A stretch of 64,000 nt of DNA from Didymodactylos carnosus (lineage: Eukaryota > Rotifera > Eurotatoria > Philodinida > Philodinidae): NCBI GenBank assembly GCA_905250885.1, contig CAJNOQ010000066.1:1-64000 (forward strand). The letters are read 5' to 3'. Of this stretch, positions 50,278 through 62,989 are shown in pieces. The position numbers and the translations under genes are program-made. Position 1 is the first letter of the stretch, and each line of letters opens with the position of its first letter. The notes beneath the pieces are model-generated. The model saw nothing but the letters and a program-made list of their open reading frames with translations. It was not told the origin of the DNA and made no database searches.

Positions 50278-51963
50278 TTAATCGTCAAAGCTGTCGGAGT
50301 CTGAGCTACTATTCTTGCACACATCGTCAAAAATTGTTTTAGGATCTTCGTATTCGAAGAATGTTCCGATTATTTCTCCATTACCGTTTACACCTTCTAT
50401 TTCACAAGTAGTCTTTGCATTCATGGTTTTATGGAGAGCAGTGTAATCAGATGTGCCTGTCATGCGTTTCATTGATTCCATTGTGCATAAAGACAATAAT
50501 GGATGATTAGGAGGCAAAGCGTTGTGAAATAATTTGATGAATTTTTAATATATTTTTAATTGTGTTCTGTAATCTTCTGCAAAATAACACACAATGCTCA
50601 TATGAAAGTAAAAAATAGCTGCTTCACGAATATTCACGAATAGTTCATAAATCACCGTTGCAATATACGCTTTTTCTAATGGATCATCTACATCGTGGCA
50701 AAAAAAATTTGTTATATATGCCAAGGTGTCTTCAGTGTTTAAAATTATACTCACAAAATCAGGCGATTGGTGTTTTGCTTTGACTAATTTGAGTACAATA
50801 TGCCATATTCTATTATCTGATTGTTGAATAGATTCAACTTTAAATACAGATCGCACTGAAAATAATATTTCTTTTTCGTCTGGCATATCACTAAACTTAT
50901 CAATAAACGCTAATGGTTTAAAACGTTTTTTGACCATGTGATCGATCGCATATGTCGCTATTAATTTCAAATAGTACAGATTCAAAATGTGGACGTCTAG
51001 AACCATCTCCCGCATACATCAATGCTACATCCTTATCTGTAGTTGCTGATAAATATGTGTTCATTGCAATTCTTTTTCTTAAAATGTCTTTTATTTTTTA
51101 TAACTCATTAGCAGTTAATTGTTGACCACGATATACTGTTAATATATTTTTGTTAGCATCAATCATTGACCTATATAAGGGTTTCATATCATTTATTTCA
51201 AGGGATGATAATTGTGCGTTAATATCAGCCAAAATAAATCGAAATTTAAACATAATTGCAACTTTTTGTGTTCGAAATGCTTTATTTAATAGGCGATAAA
51301 CAACGTATCTTTGGTATACCACCGACTAGCTTTATCAACTTTGTAATTTTTCTCAAAATCATCAATTTAGTCCTGTTGTTTTAGATTATCTTTATAATAC
51401 ATTCGACATTCTTTTATCATTTCGTTTTTGGCACCATCCGTTGATGGACTAGCACTAAGGATTTCAATGATCAGAGGATATAAAAAGCCTCCATATAGGG
51501 TTGATCGATCTTGAAATGAACTTTCTTTTGTGAATAGAGTCATTGAACCAATATCTTTGCTAAATATTTCAACATCTTCTGCCATTTTAAAAAAAAGTAA
51601 ACTTTTATCGTTGAATACACCATGAATTTAAATAATTTATTAAATAAATTCAATTTGTGGCAACTCATAAGTAAGTGGAATCACTACTTCACCCAAAGAA
51701 CCCGAGAGAACGATAAACACCTTTTCGTTTTCAATAGATGATATATAATCAATACAATTGTCTGGATCTGCGAATATTTTTACGTAGCTAATGACACGAC
51801 GTAAGCTAATTATTGTTGAATTGTAATAATCAGCATCTTTGACAATATTATCATCTAGCCAAACTGCAGTAAAGCCTTCAAAATTTTCGTCTTGATTGAA
51901 GTTCACTGATAAATCAAATGGATCTAGATTATGACTTACCGAGTGCTTACCGCTAGCCATCAA
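50278..51963 (-). pseudogene. ADP-ribosyltransferase / TPR family gene, fossil
   Basis: This is a decayed member of the arginine mono-ADP-ribosyltransferase family that in bdelloids is fused to kinesin-light-chain-like TPR repeats. Recognisable parts occur in family order on the minus strand. First is the N-terminal module (FTAVWLDDNI, IENEKVFIVLSGSLGEVVIP). Next is the first strand of the transferase fold with VYRGQQL, then the later catalytic-domain block (FSDMPDEKEILFSVRSVFKV, IWHIVLKLV), and last a start of the TPR tail (LPPNHPLLSLC). It is broken, with about four interruptions, and is not expected to make a working enzyme. Divergence between blocks looks moderate, so the gene may have died fairly recently. 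It stands alone, with no close coding neighbours. Confidence 0.75.
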
Positions 51964-53063
51964 TCAGTAATTTGTTTTTTACTTAATAGTGAGTGTCAGA
52001 AAACAATGAATAAAATTGTTTTGGTTCTTATTCTTCTGAATTTAACCACTTCCATACTTGAACTTTACAGTTTTTTGCTTAAGAGATATAAATCTAATCA
52101 AATATTTTATCTCATGCGATTCATCATGCTACCAGTCATAAAAGTATGCATTCCTATTTTTTCGTTTCTTTTTAATGTTGAGAAAAAGCATTTTTACTGA
52201 TCCCATATGAAAAACGAGAAGGTCATTTTTAACTAAAGTTACTATTTTTTATTTAAATAAAGTTGAAATCTTCCCAACTAGGTAAACAATGATGACGAAT
52301 CGAATGAGCACATTTTCAAGATCTTCGAGAGTTTTCTAAAGTGTCTCTGGAAATGTTTTTCTTACAAACTCAGAGTTTTTAGGTTTGGATCGGTATGAGA
52401 TAAAATATTTGGCTATATCTTTTGAGCAAAAGACCGTGATAGGTTGACAAAATGACTAATATGTGTTTCAACAATCGATTATGTAAGGGATCTGTGAAAA
52501 CCATTTCATAACGCGAAAATTTAATAGAGCAATATCTAGCGAAATCAAACCAAAAATATTTCGATAATATCCTAATGCTTGATATCGGCATTGTGTGAGT
52601 TGATAAATGTCACCGAAGTTGATTATCAAATATATTACGAACAAGACAGATATAGTGGAGCATATAAATGTTGCCGTCTTTCATCGTGTATGTACACAAC
52701 ATTTTCCATTGGAATATGAAACAATTTCAGAAATCATGTCAGGGGTGTCTATCCTGTGGGATGTTTGAGGCACAATGCCTCAAACAAAAGTAAGATGGGA
52801 CGCTTTTTTGCTGTAGAAATTCATTTCTCAGGTGGTACACTGAGAGATCGACCCTCCGACGATTGTATGTGAGAGCCGAAAATTATTACTATTATGAAAA
52901 AGATTATGAGCAATAATTAAAATTACATTTTGATAAGGTGAAAATTTCTGATGAACAATCCATAATCTATCCATCCATTCTTTATGTGGGTATAAGTCTA
53001 GTACACTGTGCCAAATAAATATCTCCGTAATTACCGCAGCATTTCGGGACAGTGAGGCAATCT

Positions 53064-53160
53064 GGCGCTGTTGTAAGAAGTTAGCTGCCACCACTGTAGA
53101 TTTGAAAGAAGAAAAGCCCGTGATTTTTTCACCTACTTTTCTCTGAATTACATACAAAAG
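53064..53160. repeat. Partial copy of the 49475-49857 fold-back family
   Basis: About 95 bp matching one arm of the element at 49475-49857, with GGCGCTGTTGTAAGAAGTTA, GCCACCACTGTAGATTTGAA and ACTTTTCTCTGAAT. No partner arm is present nearby, so it is a truncated copy. Confidence 0.75.
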
Positions 53161-53301
53161 TCAGTGAAGTGATCAGGTGAAGATGAATATATTTTGTACC
53201 AAAACGTTTTTCTGATTGAGTATCTTAGGTAGCAAAATTTTTTCGTTACTTTCCTTTTTGTCCTGTATTTTAAACTGCCCGTGAATATAGGAGCAAAAAA
53301 A

Positions 53302-53344
53302 CTACGGTCGTTTGACTTAGGATTCCTAAGTCAAACGACCGTAG
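53302..53344. repeat. Perfect 43-nt palindrome
   Basis: The arm CTACGGTCGTTTGACTTAGG plus A is followed, after a single T, by its exact reverse complement: 21-nt arms without mismatch and a 1-nt loop. It stands in AT-rich intergenic DNA with no open frame around it. Confidence 0.9.
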
Positions 53345-54177
53345 TGTTTTCCTAAGTTAGGAAATGTATTTCTAATTTGATTTATTTAATAAAGACAAAA
53401 ATTGAGTTAACTTTGAATACGTCATTTTCAGAGTTCCTCGGTGGAAGTAGTGGGTGTTTCTACATTCCTGAGTGGGAAAAAGTCTTCCGATTGTAACTCT
53501 ATTCGATCTCTAAAAATGAATGAGTAATCACCGGTATATTGAATAGAAGGTGTCCGTTGAAGGCGTTCGCGAAACGTTTGACATTTTTCTGAGTTTCTCT
53601 GAATTTTTTTCGATAAGTTTCAATTTCAAGGGTTTTTACAGATTGTAAATGTTTGTTTCATTCTATCGAGCTTTCTTGGATTTTGTTCGGATTTTGTTGT
53701 ACTCCCGTGGACTAGTTTCTCTAGCTTCTCAAAGGGTCTTCGATTTTTTCTATATTTGCGTATGTCTGGAAGTCCCAAAAATCCTCCAAATCCCAAATCC
53801 CCCAAAAAAAACCTTGATTTCGGGACGGTGCTTTTAGTACACTTCAAACGTTCCAATTCTGATTGGTGAATGATTTCGGCGGTTGTAACAAACATTCATA
53901 AAAAACCTCCTGCCATAATTTAAAAATCGCAGTGCCATCTGTCAAGAATGTAAATAAGTTAATATGAGAAGATAGATTGACTATCTCTAAATCTTTATGT
54001 CAGAATTAAACGAAATAAACCGTCAAATTTAAATAAAGTATAAGAATGAAGGTTTATGCAGTTATCAATGATAGTAACATATTTCATTGGTTTATTCAAC
54101 TATCCTCTCCCTTCTTCCTGAGCTTGGAGTTAGTGTTGCTGTTTATCATTCCCACTGGAAAATTTTGAAACACAAAA

Positions 54178-54246
54178 GCGTTTAAAGCACGCGCAAGCGC
54201 GATTTTTTTAAGAAAAATCGAAGATCGCACGCGCTTTAAACGCGTC
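54178..54246. repeat. GC-rich imperfect hairpin
   Basis: GCGTTTAAAGC...GCGC on the left pairs with GCGCTTTAAACGC on the right, and an inner CGATTTTT/AAAAATCG stem lies between. It is unusual in composition for its surroundings. Function unknown. Confidence 0.6.
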
Positions 54247-54962
54247 TGTCTTTCCAAATCTTTTGATGTGTTAGTTTATTTTACCTGTTTACGTATTTGT
54301 TTGATGTGAGGATGCGACATGTATTATGGTCTGTCTCAGAATTGATTATAGACAAAAGCCTGGCGAGGATAATAGGAGCAAAATATTGGAGCTGCTGAAG
54401 GTCTCGATTGACAGCAGTAACAACATACACGGATCAAAAGTCGGGATTTTTCCTGGTGTCTATGCTTTTTATTGTGAAACTAATAACTTCATAAAAAACC
54501 TATGATCTGAGAATCTAAAAAGAGTTCTCCTTACTCAGTATTACTGACATCAAACAAATTTGAACAAACTTGATTGGGACAAATGTTTTCGATTGACGTG
54601 AACCAGTGTAACTTGGCATTTCTTGAATAAACCATGTTGTTCGTAACTGCTGTGCAAAACGACTGCTAAGAAAAGATACAGAAATGAGCGAAGTGTGAGA
54701 GTATGATTATGATGTCTTGCAAGACATTTGGATTAGATTATCGACAAGATATTCAAATTTTCTTTTACATCAGTGGTTGCAAACAGCTAATCGTATAAAA
54801 AATATTTTCGAAATACATCATTGTACTAGTACAAATCCCTCTCTCTGATGTTACATGATCTTCGCACAGTCGTTGTTTACACTCTTAGTTATTTAGCAAA
54901 AACGACAAGAAACTCTGTTGTTCTATTCTTTTCAGATTTTTGTGTGAATAAAACGTTAATAG

Positions 54963-57900
54963 ATGGATGTATACTGGGAATTATCTGATTATGATATAAA
55001 TACTCGAAAAAATGGCATTGATAAACTCATTCAAACAGTTCAAAACAAAGAGACTGAAAACGTGAGTAGATCTGTAGTTAAGCGTATAGTATTACTTTCT
55101 GTATCTTTTTTCCAGATGTCATCTGAAATTGATTACGCAACAAATCGTTTAATCAAAGGTCTTGTTTCGAATAGAAAATGTGCACGTATCGGTTATGCAT
55201 CCGCACTTGGAACGGTAAGTGTATTTTCCCTGTATATCTACATACTATCGTTTTCTCTATGCAATATTATAGCTTGTAAGTTTCGATGGATCAACTGACG
55301 ATATTTTACAACGTGTGCAAAATGCATTATCAACAAAAACGCAAACATTTATAGAAGTAAGAGTATAGTAATAAATTTAGTCAAATTTTTGTAATAAGAT
55401 TATTTTGTGCTTTTTTGTAGGATATAAAAAATGTGACAACCGGCCGTATTTTAAGCTACATAGCATTAGCCTATAATCAAAAAGATGATGTAAGTGGAAA
55501 GAAAAGTGGATTTCCATAAGAGAGTACTCATTAAACAGGAAGATCATCGAGAAATTGTCGTAAAGAGTCAAAGAATTCTTATTTCATTTCTCATCTGCTT
55601 GATTTTTTAGTTGTCATCAGTTTTGCCCAAAATTTTACCCGATATACTAACAATGCGAAGACAAGCAAAACACAAATTGCAAGCGTTCATTGATTCAGCT
55701 ATTATTCAATTATCAAAATGGGTATATAAAAAAACAATGTATTTCCTCTCAATATATCTAAATAGTCACACTTTTCTAATAAACAATTTCAGGCTGGAAA
55801 GAAATTATTTAAAAAAGAGATTTTTTCACAAATTAACTCATTATTACCAACAAGCTGGATTGAAACACTAAATAACGATTCAAAATCCATCTATTTATTA
55901 GTATCACTCTCAAACACATATCCCGTATGTGAATATCATTTTACTTTTGCTTTATATTTTTTTGAAAAAAATTATTTTATGTGTACTTAGAAAATATTTG
56001 ATCAAACCTATTATCAATCTCGTTGGAAAGAGAATGTATTGCCGTTATCCTCATCGAAAGAACATGCAAATATAAAAAAATGTTTACAAGTAATAATTTT
56101 TTCATGAATTAACGATTTTCAACGTGACATTATTCTTTATATCTGTTCTTAGTCGTTTGGCAATGAACTTCACTTATTACAAACATTATGTCAAGAAATT
56201 ATTCTGTATTCATTGCGTACACAACAGTTTGAACATTGTTGGACGCTTATAGCTGAAGGTAAGATGATTTGGGATCTCTATTCATTTAATATTTCAACAT
56301 ATTTCGTTTAGAATTGTCGAATAATGGATTAGAATCAAACAAGGGCCATATTTTACTTGAATCAATCCTATTTTGTTTTGAACAAGAAGACGAGACAAAT
56401 ATTATTGTATGAACATATTAATATTATTTGTTTTTTATCAAAACTTATCAAATTCGCTTTTTGTTTTTTCTTCAGACAGATACTATTCTTAATGATAGTG
56501 TATTTGTTCAGCGAATACTCTTATTATCAATGTCAAACAAAGGGAAAAGTAAACAAGCCGCTGCTCATGAACTTGCAAAAAGTGTGGTATGTTAACTAGA
56601 GAATAAACAAATCTTCGTGCTCATTCTTCAATTTCTTGTTTTTCTATCGTTTTAGGTTAGTAAACTTAGTAATGTGATCACTAAGAAATCGATTGATCAA
56701 AAGTTAAAAATTTTTGGAACGCTATTGAATTGGTAACTGAATAAGTTTCATATGAAGATCTATTCTCATTTTGAACTGTTGTCTCTTTTTGTAGTACGAA
56801 AAATTATGCATGTTTACAGTCAACAACAAAAGCAATATCAGATAAGGTATCAAACTGTAGCCACGTAGTTGAAACTAATTTTTCAGATTAAAATATAGAA
56901 ATAAACTGCTTTAGTCAAACAGTCATTGTAACAATTTTGAACTCTTAAAATCTTTCAAGTTCATTAACGCTAATTTTATACTGACATGGTAGTTAGTAAA
57001 AATGAATATTGGCAAGGTTTAAATATCGAAATCAAAGAAACATCTAAGTTTTTCTTGGTTTTTTTCCCGTATTTTAGTGTTTCGCAGATTAAAATTTATA
57101 TATTTTCTTAGTTTCTAGTTAACTGCTGATGAATCAATATATTATGCAAAATATCTCATCGGTTTATTCTGTGAAAATGAAGTAGAAAGGTAAATTTATT
57201 CAAATTACTTATGCTCTTTCTATTTGTCAACTAATCAATTCATTTTTCTCTTTCAGAATAGATGATCGTCGTCAGTTTATAATTAATCTTGTAAGTTTTA
57301 AATATGTTTTTTATTTAAATCTTTGAAATTTTACTTCACTCTATCTACTTTTTCTCTTTGTAGCTAATTAATTTAGCTTCTGATAATGACGATGTTTTTG
57401 AACAGATATTATTGTTATTTGTATTATTCGCCTATTTCAAAACAAATCGTGTGCCAAAAAATTTACGTGATGTACGACAAATTAGTTTTAATGATCTTAT
57501 TTTTAGTTTAAAAATTTATTTTTGATAGTTTTTACCGGATGTTTCCTTTGAAATATCTGATCGATTACGTGAATACATTGGTGACGGTATTTATAAATTG
57601 ATTTTACATGAATTTAGTAAACATCAGTTTATGGGATGTTTTCATGTATTCAAAAGAGCGGCTGTAAGTTGAATGTGTATTAAATTTAACATGAAAAATA
57701 ATAAACAAATAATAATCTTATTTTAGAGTTGGTGTGATAAAGAAACACATTATACTCCTTATTTTAAATATTCAGATGAAATCAAATCATATTTAGCAGA
57801 AAATTATCAACAATTATATGAGACAGTTAACGGCACTATAGTATGTACATGGATAGTAGTTTGGCACTAAATTCAAGAATTTACAAAAATTGTTCTAAAT

Positions 57901-60900
57901 TACTTGAATAAAAATTATTTTATATACAAATATGATTACGTACTATTTAGATTCAAGCTTTACCAGATGAAAAATTACGTATATCATTTCAACAAGTATT
58001 TGTACTCGGTTTATTCGATCTATTTGTCAATTATCGTCAAGCAAAACAATGTCTTGAAGTAAGATTTCTATTTATTGTTAAAATGTTAAATTAAATCACT
58101 ATTCTTATATAGGATCTTGTAACATGTATTGAAAATGCTCATAATGAATTAGTATTGAAAAAATTAATTAATGGTAAATATGAACAACTTTAGAAATGTT
58201 ACTTATAAAATTATTATTTAATGGATATTTATGCATTTTAGAAACTACATGGATTGAGGTATTTGTTGATATATTATTGTCAATGTATACAAAAAGACAA
58301 CAAATAATACGAACAATTTTGAAAAAAGTTTATCTTCGAATTTCAAAATATATGAATGTTGAAGCATTAAAGTTGATGTTACAGGTTAGTTTTTAAAAAC
58401 TTTTTATAATGTTTAAAAACTATCTTTTATTCCATCTATTTTAGGTGTTAGAAGATGCAGATGAGGAAGATGATGAAGATGACGAAGATATGAGCGATGC
58501 GAGTTCCGATGATGGATCTGATAAAGAACAAGAAGAAGAAGAAGAAGAGAATGAATCAGATAATGAAGTTGATAAAAATTCAAATGCTAATGAAGAATTG
58601 CGACAAGCTGTTGAAAAAGCATTGGGCGATGCGGCAGCAAAAGAAGATGACGATGTAATTTCATCGTAAATTTGTCTTTAATTTGTATTTAATTTTGTGT
58701 TCTCTTTTAGGATGTTGAAATGGATGATGAAGCCATGCTTCGTTTAGATCCACTCATTGCTGAAGCATTTCGATCACAAATGAAAAAATCATCGACAATA
58801 AAAATAAATGAAAAATTACATCATCAATTACGTGTACTCGATTTAATAGAATTTATTATTAAAAAAGATGAACGAATGAATTTTGTCACAGTAAATAAAA
58901 TCTCTTATTTTTATACGCTCAATTTTGTTTCTACATTTTCTTATTTCTTTAGATTAGTATTCGTCCCTTAATTGATAAGTGTGTGAGTATACCGAATACA
59001 GCGGCTTATCGACCAATGATTGTACGACTCAATTCGATATTAAGACATCTTTCGAGCAGAAAAGTGAGAATCAAAAAATATGAAAGAAATCTCTGAGTAA
59101 TATTTAAAAATTTTTAGATTGGTCATTCTGATATGGTAAAACTAGATGATTGTCTTGAGCTATTCCACTATTTAGCAGCAATACAAGGTAGTGAGATACA
59201 TCAAACTGTACGTATCCTAAGATTTTATTGAGTTTTGTATTTTAGGAGGTAAAACGAAATTGTTAACAGACGTGTTAACGAAAGTTTCAATGTTTGTGGT
59301 AAGTAAAAAATAGTGAACATTTTATTTGAACTTCTGATGAAAAAACAAAGCATGCCATCTGTAATTTCCCTATCTAAATAAATACAGACGTTTAGTTTTC
59401 TTGTAATCAAAGAAGCTTACATTAAATATGCATTGTTCGTTTGACTTAACTGTCAACGACGTTTTCAAAATTGTAAAAATAGTCTCTCCTGTTCTTTAGA
59501 TTAAATTGTGTTTACATGTGGGTACAAAAGAAAACAAATTAGATGATGTTCAAAAAGATATATGTTCAACGTATGAAGAAGGAATTTCAAGATTTTTTGA
59601 ATCAACGTATGTTTCTTTGTTGATTGTTTATTTATCATGTCTACCAAATATTATTCTTTATTGTAGAAAACCTTTAACGAAAAAAAATAAACAGAAAAAT
59701 GGCGAAATTGAAGATGCTAATGAGGACATGGAAGAAATTCAACATCCACTTGTTCATCCAACAACGATAAAAGAATTTTTTCAACGTTTTCCCGAATATT
59801 CTACACAGCTAGCATTATCATTTGTACAACGATCATTGAAAGATGATGTAACTTGGAAAAAACGAGTAGGTAGAACATTCTCTTATATTAAAAAAGAAAA
59901 AAGAAAGATGATTTCAGTTAATTCTATATTTTAGCTTCTTGTGTGTGGTATATTGAATAATTTTTTTAACAAAACTCGAGTAAGTGAGAGACAATGTTTT
60001 GATATGTTGTTATTGATGTTAAAATAACAAAATTTTATATTCATTTTTAGCTCAATAATGTTGATCCGATATTACTGAATACAACCATTGAATTAATAAA
60101 AATCGTACGTACATTTTATATTTTGTACAGATTTTTTTTTAATTCATTCATTTTTTTGTCACCAGATATGCCAAGATTCAAAATCATCTAAACAAGAATC
60201 ATTGAATTTATTGACAATGTTAACACAAAAACTCTTATTCATCAAAGTATAAAAAAAAATCATATTTGATCTCTTGAAATTATTGATCGCTTCACTTTTT
60301 TTAGGAACCACAGTTGACGCCAGAACAAGCACAATTATTATTCTCAAGAATATTGGCAGTTATCGAACGTAAAACACCCAATAATCCAAAACAAAAACAA
60401 CAATTAGTGAATTTGTTAAACACTTTTAAAAAGAGGTACGGTGCATTCCACGTTTGCCATCCTTCTGTCTAGAACAAGTGTTACAGAAGGTTATGAAACA
60501 AGTAGTAGATCAACTTTTTTATATGAAAGATTTTAATCCACTTTTTGAGACCACTCCATAATCCACAGCATCAATAGTTCTTGCGTTTTCTCCGTAATTT
60601 TTTACCGCACGTACCTAAAATTAAATCTTCGATGTCTCTTTTGCGTTTGAGATTTGAAGCTAGGTAAGTGTAATAAAAATTCTAGTTCAATCGTTTTAAA
60701 GCAGTCGTATTGATTGCGGATTCAAAACGAAGAAAATGCAAGAACTATCGATACTCAATAGTTGGACTAATGCCACTGGAAAGTGTCTTCGGAAAGCTCC
60801 GTAGAAGGGGTTCTGTGCATTTTAAATTGTCAACTGCCTTCTTTGCATTATCTAAAAAATAGACTTAATTCTCTCTCTCTCTCTCTTTTCTCGTTCAGAT

Positions 60901-61244
60901 ATCAATTAGAAATCAACGATAATGTAATGTCAATGTTAAAAAAGCGTAAACAAGACACGGTCACCAATGGTGATGATACGAAAAAAGTGAAAAAATTAAA
61001 AACAACGAATAATCATATGGATGACACCAGTATTAATCAGCCAGGAACAAATGAAATTGCAATATCTACATCTAATGGAAAAGTAAAAAAATCAAAGAAA
61101 AACAAACAAAATGACACTATTACTGATGAAAATGAAACATCTTCGAAGAAAAATAAATTAAAGAAAAACGTCAGTGACAGTGAAGAAGAAGCAGGATTAA
61201 ATGAGTGTAGAAAAATACCATTTAAAGGATTATCAACCGTTTAA
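54963..61244 (+). CDS. MYBBP1A: MYB-binding protein 1A / Pol5 homologue
   Basis: MYBBP1A/Pol5 is a nucleolar HEAT-like protein needed for rRNA synthesis and ribosome biogenesis, and in animals also a transcriptional co-regulator. I trace 32 exons and 1164 aa (yeast Pol5 1022, human 1328), all GT-AG with agreeing phases. The first exons are 54963-55061, 55116-55214, 55273-55356 and 55421-55489. The acidic exon is 58445-58654, followed by 58711-58890. The last three are 60166-60246, 60305-60435 and 60899-61244. The N-terminus has the family pattern VYWELSDYDINTRKNGIDKL and ATNRLIKGLVSNRKCARIGY. The body is helical repeats. Residues 637-706 are a long Asp/Glu tract, followed by DDEAMLRLDPLIAEAFRSQ, matching the conserved acidic-region boundary. 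The C-terminus from about residue 1060 is Lys-rich (KKVKKLKT, KKSKKNK), a probable nucleolar signal. Introns are about 50-130 bp, apart from intron 12 (272 bp), intron 25 (201 bp) and intron 31 (463 bp). Confidence 0.9.
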
Positions 61245-61285
61245 ATCTATTTGTTTTGATTTATATTGTTAAATTTTCATAGTTA

Positions 61286-61295
61286 AATAAATAAA
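61286..61295 (+). terminator. Poly(A) signals of MYBBP1A
   Basis: Two overlapping AATAAA hexamers 42-51 nt after the stop codon, a good position for a short 3' UTR. Confidence 0.65.
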
Positions 61296-62989
61296 AATAT
61301 GTTCATGGTATTGACAGATATGTTTTTATTTTTGGTTTTTGGATGATTTACGCTTTTAATTAGTTTAAACGATATATTTGGTCCTCTTCCTGCTTAATAG
61401 AATGAGTGTTAACAACGATCTAACGTTAATGTTTCGCTTCAACTTTTTGGCATGACTGAGAAAAGTTTGTGAGTTTTCTGCCTTGGATATAAGGATGCAC
61501 ATTTAGCATTAACGAGGCCGTATATCAAAAGGTATATCTTTGATTATGACTTAGAATGATTTATAAACACACCTAAGAATTAAATTTTGTAAAAACAAAT
61601 CTGATTAGAGCCACGATTTTCAAATTCGTTACGATTATTGGAGAAATCTTATAGTTAATAGTTTTCCTTTAATCGAAAAGGAGAAATTAAACTAATTGCA
61701 TTAGTAATGGACTATTGATTGTGTACCTTTTCATTATGTCATCTTTCGCTTTCACGAACTTTTTTATCTAGACAGTGTGCTAAAAACTATTTTCACAAAG
61801 TACATAGTCTTATTGGTTTATTTTATCCATTTTTTCTTGGAGAAAAATGATTCATCAAAGAGACTAGGTGTTACCACCATTAAATAGGACAAAGGAACAA
61901 TTCTATTCACATCGAATTGTCGCAACGCATAATACGTATTCTAGATTACTAGTATAATATTATGTGATAAACTCGAATTTGACCGTGGTTATTGTCTTTT
62001 ATCTTCGACTAAATTATCTTACGGTACGAGCCTCGTATGTTTTATCTTACAGAAGAGAAGGATTGTTTATCGATTAAAGTGTATATGTCGATAAACTGAT
62101 TTTGTTTCCGTTTTAGATATTGTAACTTAGAACATTTTTGTCGATGATCTATCAACCGTTAATGGATGATGAAGAAGAAGAAGAAAATAAGACTTTTGTG
62201 TTATTTAGGAATAGAACGTCTTGTCCACATTATACAATTTGGTAGGTCTGTGTAAATTTATGGGTCATTAAACAATGAACAATGTTGAATTTGCACTCAT
62301 GGTCTGGTTGTTATACTCATTTCACTGTTTAGAAGAATTTATTTCGGTTAGATCGCATCGCGTTATAAAATAATGGAAGACAAAAACGTGTCATACAATA
62401 CGTGCCTCGAAATATCACCGCCACTGTTAGTTTTTCCAAGTGAAAAGATTTAATGTACAAAACAAAAATATTGATTTATGGTAATTCTAGATATGACTAT
62501 CACAATTTATAAACGTTTATTTTGTGTGTGAGTCATCATTACTACTCAAATGATGAAATAATCAATGTTGACAGGTGTACATAAGTTTTGAATATTATCA
62601 TTGACAATATTATTTGAATGACCAGTTGATTTTATGCAATGTATTTCGTATTTTATTCAATATTTTCACATTTCGTCTACTTGTATTATCATTTGGATTA
62701 TTTATTTCTTAATTTAACTGTTTATTCACTAATAAAGTAAGGATAATATTAGAATATAATAATGAATTATTAAGCGTTTGTTACTATTCTTCTTAGAAAA
62801 AATTGAATTGCAAAAAGAAAAAATTATTAAAAGAAGTATTACAATTATTTTATTATTACTTTGGATTCTATGCATTGATTTATGCTGGAATATGCTATAT
62901 AAATAATGTAAGTAAAATAGATGACTAGTAAATATCGTAAAATTAGTTTATACTATTTGAATTATATATGCTTTACTGTCATTCTTTGT
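61296..62989. other. Gap between convergent genes, possible small gene inside
   Basis: Mostly AT-rich. Two short protein-like blocks on the plus strand (62144-62243 and about 62797-62925) are listed separately. AATAAA on the minus strand at 62849-62854 is a candidate poly(A) signal for the DUF2270 gene. Confidence 0.4.
62144..62925 (+). CDS. Possible small membrane protein gene, model incomplete
   Basis: The first block begins with ATG at 62144 and reads MIYQPLMDDEEEEENKTF and on to CPHYTIW just before a GGTAGGT donor-like site. The second, after a TTCTTCTTAG acceptor, is Lys-rich and then hydrophobic (LQLFYYYFGFYALIYAGICY), like a single membrane span. It ends either at a GTAAGT donor or at a stop at 62923-62925. 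The simple join of the two blocks gives a stop, so at least one exon or site is missing from my model. It could be a genuine small gene or two unrelated open stretches. Confidence 0.25.

Larger units (their letters stand above)
51964..54962. other. Intergenic with hairpins and repeat fragments
   Basis: No gene is supported. It contains the repeat fragment at 53064-53160 and palindromes at 53302-53344 and 54178-54246. An open minus-strand stretch at 53157-52828 begins inside the repeat fragment and gives a protein-like run (IWHSVLDLYPHKEWMDRLW) that I cannot assign. The last 100 bp should be the promoter and 5' UTR of the MYBBP1A gene. Confidence 0.45.

Noticed and set aside
51931-52200. 89-codon plus-strand open frame overlapping the start of the ADP-ribosyltransferase fossil
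   Set aside because: It begins antisense to the better supported fossil and has no recognisable protein pattern. The hydrophobic runs fit AT-rich composition.
52828-53157. 109-codon minus-strand open frame
   Set aside because: It begins inside a repeat arm. The later part is somewhat protein-like but no family, start context or splice model supports a gene.
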